Origin: CALXVA01 sp964587175
GTDB taxonomy: Bacteria; Bacillota; Clostridia; TANB77; CAG-508
Assembly (NCBI GenBank): GCA_964587175.1
Contig: CAZPKK010000053.1
Location: 1 to 5,738, forward strand
Direction of reading: 5' to 3'
Length of the DNA: 5,738 nucleotides
Shown: piece after piece, positions 1 to 4,985 of the stretch
Position numbering within the stretch: the stretch's first letter is position 1
How the letters are laid out: every line of letters starts with the position of its first letter
Notes under the pieces: generated by a model
Seen by the model: the letters and a program-made list of their open reading frames with translations, nothing else
Database searches by the model: none
What the model was told of the DNA's origin: nothing
Program-made: the position numbers and the translations under genes

Positions 1-387
1 ATCTGTAGAAAAAAACTGCTCATAATCTATTCTATCTCCGTTTTGAGTTACACCAAAAAAGTTTGCCATATCAAGACCTGTTTTAGCATATTCTGGTATG
101 TTATTTACTCCACTTGAATCCATAAATTTTTTCAAATTCTTATCCATTAGTTGTGTAGTTTCAATAAATATTTTCTTACTGATTTCTTCAAGATTAGATA
201 TACCATATAAAGACATATAAATAGCTGTATAACGCTTTCCGTTAAGCATCATAGACTCTATCTTTGGTCTTATTTTATTGTTCCAAAAATAGGTTTTTCC
301 GCTTCCCCATTCACCATTAAGCATTATTGCATAATCTGTATAATCTGACCTTATATAATCTAATATACTCTCAACTAAATCGTCCAT
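1..387 (-). CDS. KAP-family P-loop NTPase, N-terminal fragment
   Basis: Reading leftward from ATG at 387-385, an open frame of 129 codons runs without a stop to the window edge, so the C-terminus is missing. The start is well supported: AAGGAG (394-399) lies 6 bases before the ATG. A Walker A motif, GEWGSGKT, sits at residues 25-32, preceded by a short amphipathic segment (MDDLVESILDYI) and a hydrophobic strand (AIMLN). The order 'short helix, strand, N-G-E-W-G-S-G-K-T, then Y-x-x-x-Y-x-S-L-Y-G' is what I recognise from the KAP family of P-loop ATPases. Members are often large, sometimes membrane-associated, and recur next to mobile elements and phage-defence genes. Walker B and any membrane segments would lie outside the window, so the subfamily cannot be fixed. 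It is separated from comF by 127 bases holding repeats, which suggests its own regulation. Family call fairly confident; the biological role is inference. Confidence 0.8.
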   Translation of the reverse strand, partial: MDDLVESILDYIRSDYTDYAIMLNGEWGSGKTYFWNNKIRPKIESMMLNGKRYTAIYMSLYGISNLEEISKKIFIETTQLMDKNLKKFMDSSGVNNIPEYAKTGLDMANFFGVTQNGDRIDYEQFFSTD

Positions 388-403
388 TTGTTTCTCCTTC
401 CTT

Positions 404-450
404 TTTCTTAAACGTTTTATGCCTTGTGTTTAATTTCTTAAACATTTATG
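404..450 (-). promoter_or_regulatory. Palindrome and direct repeats upstream of the KAP NTPase gene
   Basis: Two near-identical units, TTTCTTAAACGTTTTATG (404-421) and TTTCTTAAACATTTATG (434-450), start 30 bases apart, about three helical turns. A perfect 7-bp inverted repeat, TGTTTAA-TTTC-TTAAACA (427-444), overlaps the second unit. The array is 17 bases from the start codon of the NTPase gene at its near end. This is the layout expected of an operator for a dimeric repressor. A weak promoter candidate, TTGTTT (451-456) spaced 17 bases from TTAAAC (428-433), would place the palindrome over the -10 box. The repeats are seen directly; the regulatory role is inference. Confidence 0.4.
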
Positions 451-514
451 AAACAATTGAATACACACTTTTTAGGGCTGTTTGCTCATTTTTCGCACTC
501 TTTTTAAGAACTTT

Positions 515-1264
515 TTAATCTTTAGCTAAAGTTAACACTCCTATTTCTGCCACATTTGCATTTTTTAATTCTCGAATGCATGCATCTACAGTAGCTCCTG
601 TTGTATAGATATCGTCAAAAATCAAAATCTTCTTATTTTCTATTTTTTCAAAATTATTCAATTTATATACATTTTTCGTATTTTCTTTTCTCAGTTTTCC
701 ACTTAAAGTACTTTGTGGTTTATTGTTTTTTATTTTTACAATAATATCTGCATAACATTTAATCTTCACATTTTTTGCTAGTTCTCTTGCTATAAGTTCA
801 CTCTGATTATATCCTCTTTGTTTCATTCTTTTTCTATGTATCGGAACTGGTAATATTATATCATAACTATTTATAAAATCAAAAGATTTTTTGTTTTTTA
901 CAATAAATTCACAAAACATTTTATACAAATATGATTTGTCATTAAATTTATATTGTATTATCAATTTTCTTACCAAATCTTCATACTTAAAAACATGGAA
1001 TTTATTTATTCTGTTTTTTAAGCTTTTACTTCCGTTTTTCACTTTTTTATATTGAAGTGGAAAATTATCATCATGCTTATATTCTTTTAGTAGAATATTA
1101 ATTTCCATATTCTTTTTACTATTTGTAAAGTTTCTTTTTAAATTAATTACATATTTTCCAAGCTCCTTTTCACAATTTTTACACAAATATCCTTCTCCTA
1201 GTTTTCCACAAATACCACAACTAGGCAAAAAAATACATTCGAGGGCTTTTTCAAAAATGTCCAT
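515..1264 (-). CDS. comF: ComF-family phosphoribosyltransferase-like protein (ComFC type)
   Basis: A 249-residue protein of the ComF family, a cytosolic phosphoribosyltransferase-fold protein with an N-terminal zinc ribbon, needed for DNA uptake in naturally competent bacteria but present in many that are not. Cysteines C16-x2-C19 and C28-x2-C31 form the zinc ribbon. The conserved block PVPIHRKRMKQRGYNQ is at 139-154, a Q-S-T-L...R-x-x-N block is near 184-195, and the PRPP-binding loop IFDDIYTTGAT is at 215-225. Residues about 37-90, between the ribbon and the FKYEDLVRKLI segment, form a Lys/Asn-rich stretch longer than in textbook family members. I chose ATG at 1264 because AAAGGA (1273-1278) is 8 bases upstream; an in-frame GTG at 1270 is only 2 bases from that site. 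It lies downstream of recD2 in the same direction, an arrangement I recall from other clostridia. No terminator is visible after it. Family certain; actual role in DNA uptake here unknown. Confidence 0.93.
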   Translation of the reverse strand: MDIFEKALECIFLPSCGICGKLGEGYLCKNCEKELGKYVINLKRNFTNSKKNMEINILLKEYKHDDNFPLQYKKVKNGSKSLKNRINKFHVFKYEDLVRKLIIQYKFNDKSYLYKMFCEFIVKNKKSFDFINSYDIILPVPIHRKRMKQRGYNQSELIARELAKNVKIKCYADIIVKIKNNKPQSTLSGKLRKENTKNVYKLNNFEKIENKKILIFDDIYTTGATVDACIRELKNANVAEIGVLTLAKD

Positions 1265-1276
1265 AATCACATTCCT

Positions 1277-1294
1277 TTCTTATTTTTATAAGAA
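1277..1294 (-). other. Small AT-rich hairpin next to the comF ribosome binding site
   Basis: TTCTTAT (1277-1283) and ATAAGAA (1288-1294) are perfect inverted repeats with a 4-base loop. In the mRNA the hairpin ends against the AAAGGA ribosome binding site of comF, sharing two bases with it. A second, overlapping 5-bp pair, AGAAT (1291-1295) with ATTCT (1299-1303), could form instead, so the two are mutually exclusive. Both stems are weak and AT-rich; an effect on translation is possible but unproven. Confidence 0.25.
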
Positions 1295-1340
1295 TCAAAT
1301 TCTAAGCTTTCCCCCGAAATTTATTCATTAAAGTCACTTT

Positions 1341-1369
1341 ATAATAAATAAAAGATTATTTAAATTCAA
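1341..1369 (-). promoter_or_regulatory. Candidate sigma-A promoter for comF
   Basis: TTGAAT (1364-1369, -35, 4 of 6 matches) is separated by exactly 17 bases from TATTAT (1341-1346, -10, 5 of 6 matches). The -35 box lies inside the last codons of recD2. A transcript would start near 1334 and have a leader of about 70 bases. A 13-base palindrome, TAAAGT-C-ACTTTA (1329-1341), touches the -10 box and covers the expected start site, so it could be an operator. AT-rich sequence produces such matches by chance, and comF could also be read from the recD2 promoter. Confidence 0.4.
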
Positions 1370-1562
1370 TTATTTTATATGCTAGACCTGTATTTCTTTT
1401 TTTGTTATCTGCATTATTAATCATAAAATTCACAATGTTTTTATTTCCTATTATTATTAATAATTTTTTTGCTCTTGTCATACCTGTATAAAGTAAGTTC
1501 CTTGTAAGAAGCATTGGCACTGTTTGAGATATAGGCATTATTACTACATCAAATTCACTTCC
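1356..1562 (-). pseudogene. recD2: RecD2 helicase, C-terminal 68 codons, out of frame with the main part
   Basis: Read in the frame that begins at 1562, this piece continues the helicase directly: G-S-E-F-D-V-V-I-M-P completes motif V, and L-L-Y-T-G-M-T-R-A-K-K is motif VI, with the conserved arginine (T-R-A) that contacts ATP. The ending, T-G-L-x-x-K-I-I-E-F-K, looks like the normal C-terminus of the family, so nothing is missing after the break. The open frame extends back to 1595, but codons between 1563 and 1595 are out-of-frame shadow of the upstream part. There is no ribosome binding site, so this is not an independent gene. Removing the single base at about 1563 joins it to the 720 in-frame codons upstream, giving about 788 residues, close to the usual size for RecD2/YrrC. 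Confidence 0.88.
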
Positions 1563-3723
1563 GCTGTGCTTTATGTACTGTAATTGCATATGCAAGTTCT
1601 ATTTGTTCTAGTTCATTATATTGATACCATACTTCTTTTTCATCATCAAATTTTATTTTTATTTGTTTGTTAAAATCATCTATATTTCTTATTGTTCCTA
1701 GTTCTCCATTGAAAACGCCACTTCCACTCTCAAAATAAGGTTCTCTTTTTTCCCAATATATGTCATAATTATTTTTTATTTGCATTATTCTATCACCTTC
1801 TCTAAAAATGTTATCTCCATATTTTTTTTCATTTTTAGTATTTGATGATGGGTTTACTGTTTGTTGTAAAACCTTATTTAATTCTTTTGTTCCAAGCTCT
1901 CCCTTCTTAGTAGGAGTGATAATTTGTATATTATTCAAAAAATCAAAATTACCATAATTTTTCAAACGTTCTCCACTAAGAGTAATAATATTATATAAGA
2001 TTTTTTCTTTGTTATTTTCATCAACAAAAAAGAAGTCATCTAAAAAGCTATTTGAATTGTGCTTTATGTTTTTTATTTCATTTTCTTCTATTATACTATT
2101 ATTATCATTTGTGTTTAAATCTTTCATTTCTTCTTTTGTAATAAAGCTCATTCCTTCATTAACTCTATGTGCATTTACTATAATTTTACTTCTTGCTGCT
2201 TGTCTAAAAATTTTATTTAATGTTATTGTGGTAATTCTTTCAGATTCAATAATATCTTTTAATACATTTCCAGGTCCAACAGATGGGAGCTGATCTATAT
2301 CTCCTACTAAAACTAATTTTGTTCCCTTATATAAAGCTTTGCACAAATAATTCATCAAAAACAAATCCACCATTGACATTTCATCTACAATAACTATATC
2401 ACCATCTATAGGTGCTACTGACATATCTATATTATAGCCTTGATTTTCATCTGAAAACTTGCCAATTTCTAGCAATCTATGCAAGGTTTTAGCTTCTTCT
2501 CCTGTTGTCTCTGTCATTTTTTTAGCTGCTCTACCAGTTGGTGCACAAAGGACTGGTTTCATTTCATTATGTTTAAATATATCGATAATCGTTTTAATAA
2601 TCGTTGTCTTTCCAGTACCCGGTCCACCAGTTATAACACAAACATTATTATCATTTATTGCTCTAATTGCTTCAATCTGTTTTTCTGATAACTCTATACT
2701 AGATTTTTCTTCAAACAATTTTAGCTCTTTTTCAAATCTATCTATTTTCTTTATATTTGAATAATTATCAAGCTCAATTAGTCTTTGTGCAATATTTTCT
2801 TCTGCCTCATAAAATTGAGATAAATATACCCATTCAGACTCATCTCTTTCTTCTAAAACAATATCCTTTTTTGCTTTCATATTTATTAAGCAATCTTCTA
2901 TTTCATTTTCACTTACATTTAAAAATCTATTTACAAACTCAATCAAGCTTTCATATCTGGTACAACAATGTCCATTATATGTCATAATGATTAAAGCATG
3001 TTTTATACCACTTCTGATACGTTTTTCATTATTGTATTCAATTCCCAAGCCTAAAGCCATTTTATCGATTTGCTCAAAATTCACTTTATTTACTAAATCG
3101 ATTAGTATATATGGGTTTGACTCTATTTCTTCTATTGCATTAGCACCAAGTGACTTATATATTTTTTCTGCACTTTGTGGGCCAATACCAAACTTATCTA
3201 AAAAGCCAACTAATTGCCATACTTCCCAATTCTCAATAAAAGTATTTGCAATTTCAATTGCCTTTTCTTTAGTAATACCCTTTACTTGAGATAGCTTTTC
3301 TGGTTCGAATTTAAATATATTTAAAGTATCTTCTCCAAATAAATCTACAATACGTTTTGCTGTGGCAGGTCCAATTCCCTTTATTCCACAATTTGCCAAA
3401 TATTTTTCTAATGCTTTTGTTGTTTGTGGCATTTTTTTTTCAAAAGTATCCACTTTAAATTGTTTTCCATATTCCTGATGTTCCACAAACCTTCCAATAA
3501 CTTTAATGGTATCTCCCATATTCACAAAAGGTAGATACCCCACTATTGTAGTTTCTTCATCTAATTTTTCTATTTCTTTTTCATTTAAAGAAAGCAAATC
3601 CATTTGATCAGAATTCTTAATCTCAGACTTCATACTGCTTTTATCTAATTTTAGTACTGCTATACAATAACTATTTATTTCATTTTTAAATATAATTTCA
3701 ATAACTTCGCCTTGTAATTCCAA
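1555..3723 (-). CDS. recD2: RecD2 (YrrC-type) ATP-dependent 5'-3' DNA helicase, main part, cut short by frameshift
   Basis: A superfamily 1B DNA helicase that acts in the cytosol in DNA repair and replication-fork maintenance, without RecB or RecC. Numbered from TTG at 3723: an OB-like N-terminal domain (about 1-95, L-E-L-Q-G-E-V...); tandem helix-hairpin-helix repeats with G-I-x-G-I-G-P (about 105-193); Walker A GGPGTGKT (366-373); motif Ia PTGRAA (395-400); Walker B VDEMSMVD with D447-E448; motif III GDIDQLPSVGPG (474-485); arginine in F-R-Q (506-508); motif V VHKAQ (716-720). An Asn/Glu-rich low-complexity insert occupies about 534-559. The frame then runs into R-K-stop because of one extra base, losing motif VI. 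As read, the product should be inactive. Start choice: TTG at 3723 matches the usual N-terminus and has AGAGGT 6 bases upstream. An ATG at 3774 adds 17 residues of no recognisable family character, and its AAGGA is only 2 bases away. It has its own promoter. Identity is certain. Confidence 0.93.
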   Translation of the reverse strand: MELQGEVIEIIFKNEINSYCIAVLKLDKSSMKSEIKNSDQMDLLSLNEKEIEKLDEETTIVGYLPFVNMGDTIKVIGRFVEHQEYGKQFKVDTFEKKMPQTTKALEKYLANCGIKGIGPATAKRIVDLFGEDTLNIFKFEPEKLSQVKGITKEKAIEIANTFIENWEVWQLVGFLDKFGIGPQSAEKIYKSLGANAIEEIESNPYILIDLVNKVNFEQIDKMALGLGIEYNNEKRIRSGIKHALIIMTYNGHCCTRYESLIEFVNRFLNVSENEIEDCLINMKAKKDIVLEERDESEWVYLSQFYEAEENIAQRLIELDNYSNIKKIDRFEKELKLFEEKSSIELSEKQIEAIRAINDNNVCVITGGPGTGKTTIIKTIIDIFKHNEMKPVLCAPTGRAAKKMTETTGEEAKTLHRLLEIGKFSDENQGYNIDMSVAPIDGDIVIVDEMSMVDLFLMNYLCKALYKGTKLVLVGDIDQLPSVGPGNVLKDIIESERITTITLNKIFRQAARSKIIVNAHRVNEGMSFITKEEMKDLNTNDNNSIIEENEIKNIKHNSNSFLDDFFFVDENNKEKILYNIITLSGERLKNYGNFDFLNNIQIITPTKKGELGTKELNKVLQQTVNPSSNTKNEKKYGDNIFREGDRIMQIKNNYDIYWEKREPYFESGSGVFNGELGTIRNIDDFNKQIKIKFDDEKEVWYQYNELEQIELAYAITVHKAQRK

Positions 3724-3735
3724 CTTGTTACCTCT
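3721..3735 (-). promoter_or_regulatory. Ribosome binding site and TTG start favoured for recD2
   Basis: AGAGGT (3730-3735 on the minus strand) is followed by 6 bases and then TTG (3723-3721), in frame with RecD2 and just before E-L-Q-G-E-V, where the family normally begins. The competing ATG at 3774 has AAGGA with only 2 bases of spacing. The same transcript would carry both, so dual starts cannot be excluded. Confidence 0.5.
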
Positions 3736-3811
3736 TTTTGTTTCTTTAAGAACAGCCACCAAATTTGGCCACATTGTCCTTTTCGTAACTACCTACTATT
3801 ATATAAATCGA

Positions 3812-3840
3812 ATTATATCACATGAACATTGGTTTTACAA
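3812..3840 (-). promoter_or_regulatory. Extended -10 sigma-A promoter of recD2
   Basis: TTGTAA (3835-3840) is the -35 box, followed by an exact 17-base spacer and TATAAT (3812-3817), a perfect -10 box preceded by TG in the extended -10 position (TGATATAAT). Transcription should start near 3805, about 30 bases before the ATG at 3774 or about 80 before the TTG at 3723. The -35 box begins only 3 bases after the stop codon of the upstream gene. This is the best promoter match in the window. Confidence 0.7.
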
Positions 3841-3843
3841 GAG

Positions 3844-4200
3844 TTAGCTTGCCTCTTTTATATTATCTATAACCTCTTTACATTCCTTCCAATTAACTAC
3901 TTTTATTTCATCATAGTCTTTACTTAATTTATTTAGTATTTTCATTGTATCATCAGTTGAGTTTAAGTCTGTTACTATTACATCTTTTATACACTCTTCT
4001 TTTCCATACATTATTCTAAAAAGAATTGTACGCAAAAAACCTTCTATTTTATTTTCTTGATTTTTCGTTGCAATAATAACATAGATACCATCTGTTTTTA
4101 GATTTGTGTATGTACAGATGTATATAATATTTTTAATTATCTCAAACAAACCATATAGTGCAAGTACCCAAAATATACCATTAAGTATAAAATCCCACAT
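3844..4200 (-). CDS. Small membrane-anchored protein with glycosyltransferase-2-like motif, function unknown
   Basis: A 118-residue protein. The start ATG at 4200 is chosen because GGAGG lies 6 bases upstream; the frame is open back to an ATG at 4254, but that has no comparable site. Residues 4-30 are strongly hydrophobic with aromatic residues (F-I-L-N-G-I-F-W-V-L-A-L-Y-G-L-F), a likely N-terminal membrane anchor. The rest is soluble and cytosol- or surface-facing: a strand I-Y-V-I-I-A-T-K-N-Q-E (39-49), then V-I-V-T-D-L-N-S-T-D-D-T (74-85) followed by a helix M-K-I-L-N-K-L and a strand I-K-V-V-N-W (99-104). This order resembles the first half of a GT-A fold, where family 2 enzymes have D-D-G-S-T-D-D-T. 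The second half and the catalytic loop of a true glycosyltransferase are absent. I do not recognise a named family. It sits between rplQ, behind a terminator, and recD2, which has its own promoter, so it is probably a single-gene transcript. Confidence 0.72.
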   Translation of the reverse strand: MWDFILNGIFWVLALYGLFEIIKNIIYICTYTNLKTDGIYVIIATKNQENKIEGFLRTILFRIMYGKEECIKDVIVTDLNSTDDTMKILNKLSKDYDEIKVVNWKECKEVIDNIKEAS

Positions 4201-4256
4201 AAATGCCTCCATTTCTAATGTCTTATTTATTAGATATAATTTTTTATATTGCAAGA

Positions 4257-4295
4257 AAAAAATTCTTAATATATTTTATGTATTAAGAATTTTTT
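4257..4295. terminator. AT-only 15-bp perfect hairpin with A/T tracts
   Basis: AAAAAATTCTTAATA (4257-4271) and TATTAAGAATTTTTT (4281-4295) are exact inverted repeats around a 9-base loop. With the A tract on one side and T tract on the other it could act in either direction as a weak intrinsic terminator, or as a backup to the GC-containing one at 4314-4340. The stem has only two G-C pairs' worth of GC at most, so efficient termination is uncertain. It lies in the leader region of the small membrane protein gene. Confidence 0.45.
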
Positions 4296-4313
4296 AGTGA
4301 TTATATGTCAATT

Positions 4314-4340
4314 AAAAAAACTACCTTTTACGGTAGTTTT
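4314..4340 (-). terminator. Intrinsic terminator of the rpoA-rplQ operon
   Basis: On the minus strand AAAACTACC (4332-4340) pairs perfectly with GGTAGTTTT (4317-4325) across a 6-base loop, and the right arm runs into a tract of seven T's (4314-4320). This is a textbook Rho-independent terminator oriented to stop transcripts coming from rplQ, about 95 bases after its stop codon. The A tract on the other side is shared with the stem, so some bidirectional activity is possible. Confidence 0.85.
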
Positions 4341-4357
4341 CACTCATCTTACTTTTT

Positions 4358-4430
4358 ATTAGGTTGGTCCCTAATTTATACTTTTTTACCAAAATACGCA
4401 TGTCCCTATTTTGGTAAAGTGTCCCTATTT
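4358..4430. repeat. Cluster of GTCCCTATTT-type repeats with inverted repeats
   Basis: TGTCCCTATTT occurs exactly at 4401-4411 and 4420-4430 (19-base period), and a variant, GTCCCTAATTT, is at 4367-4377. A perfect 12-bp inverted repeat, TTTACCAAAATA (4385-4396) with TATTTTGGTAAA (4407-4418), overlaps the first exact copy. A smaller 6-bp pair, ATTAGG (4358-4363) with CCTAAT (4370-4375), overlaps the variant copy. All of it lies between the rplQ stop codon and its terminator, so it would be transcribed in the 3' untranslated region. It could be a REP-like palindrome, the remnant of a transposon end, or a small non-autonomous element. No transposase gene is present. Confidence 0.55.
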
Positions 4431-4433
4431 CCA

Positions 4434-4958
4434 CTAAAATAATTGTAATATAACCATTTCTGCTGCGTCTCCTCGTCTAGTTCCAAGTTTAAGAATACGT
4501 GTATATCCTCCTACTCTTCCCTCATACTTAGGAGCTATTTCATTAAATAGCTTTGCAGGTAAATCTATATTTTTTCCATCTGCATCTTTTACTTTATTTA
4601 ATGTCTTCATCATTTTTCTTCTAGCATTTAATCTCGATGGCATATCTTTTTGTCTTTTTTCAGTAGTTTCTTCTCTAACTACTCTTAAATACTCTTTACC
4701 ATTTTTGCTTTTTACAAGTTCTGTTTCTTTATTTCCCTTGCTGTCTAGTTTAGCTCTTGATACTTTTACTTCAACAGTTTCAAAATTATCTTTTTCTTTA
4801 ACAGCTAAAGATATTAAACTGTCAGCTATAGCTTTTATTTCTTTTGCTCTAGCTTCAGTTGTTTCTATCTTTCCATGTAATATTAAATCAGTAACTTGAG
4901 TCTTAAGCATTGCTAATCTAATATCTGTTGGTTTACCTAATTTTCTATTAGTTGCCAC
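4434..4958 (-). CDS. rplQ: 50S ribosomal protein L17 (bL17)
   Basis: A 174-residue large-subunit ribosomal protein. The N-terminus (M-A-T-N-R-K-L-G-K-P-T-D-I-R-L-A-M-L) and the blocks T-D-L-I-L-H-G-K-I-E-T-T-E-A-R-A-K-E (23-40) and G-G-Y-T-R-I-L-K-L-G-T-R-R-G-D-A-A (150-166) are diagnostic. Typical L17 proteins have about 115-125 residues. Here about 50 extra residues (about 55-107), rich in Lys and Glu, are inserted before R-L-N-A-R-R-K-M-M. The frame is intact across the insert, and I recall similar long L17 forms in clostridia. The start is GTG at 4958, with AGGAGG 9 bases upstream. It follows rpoA by 27 bases, the standard order at the end of the alpha operon, and a clear terminator follows. 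Confidence 0.97.
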   Translation of the reverse strand: MATNRKLGKPTDIRLAMLKTQVTDLILHGKIETTEARAKEIKAIADSLISLAVKEKDNFETVEVKVSRAKLDSKGNKETELVKSKNGKEYLRVVREETTEKRQKDMPSRLNARRKMMKTLNKVKDADGKNIDLPAKLFNEIAPKYEGRVGGYTRILKLGTRRGDAAEMVILQLF

Positions 4959-4985
4959 TTTGTCTTCCCTCCTCTTAATTAAGTA

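Noticed and set aside
388..514. Terminator for comF.
   Set aside because: No stem with a following T tract was found on the minus strand after the comF stop, so read-through toward the NTPase gene cannot be excluded.
327..518. A 63-residue open frame on the plus strand crossing the NTPase start and the intergenic region.
   Set aside because: No ribosome binding site, overlaps a clearly coding minus-strand gene, and the residue composition is that of reverse-strand AT-rich sequence.
1296..1341. The G-run in the comF leader (complement of 1311-1316) as part of a riboswitch.
   Set aside because: The leader is only about 70 bases, AT-rich, and shows none of the conserved cores of riboswitch classes I know.
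1555..1575. Programmed +1 frameshifting to make full-length RecD2.
   Set aside because: The site CAG CGG AAG TGA offers no good re-pairing for a P-site tRNA one base forward, there is no visible stimulatory structure, and RecD2 is not known to be made by recoding. A read error or mutation is simpler.
2009..3289. Five plus-strand open frames of 69-101 residues.
   Set aside because: All lie antisense to recD2, whose helicase motifs are unmistakable; they are shadows with hydrophobic, Ser/Phe-rich reverse-complement composition.
4201..4254. Upstream ATG at 4254 as start of the small membrane protein.
   Set aside because: The extra 18 residues have no ribosome binding site in front, while GGAGG sits 6 bases before ATG 4200.
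4106..4297. Plus-strand 63-residue open frame, and another at 4705-4899.
   Set aside because: Both are antisense to supported genes, the first running across the AT hairpin and the second lying within rplQ; neither has a ribosome binding site.
4227..4311. Promoters for the small membrane protein: TTGACA (4306-4311) with CTTAAT at 18 bases, or TTGCAA (4249-4254) with TAATAA at 16 bases.
   Set aside because: The first has a perfect -35 but a -10 buried in the hairpin arm; the second has a poor -10. Neither is convincing enough to annotate, although some promoter is needed after the terminator.
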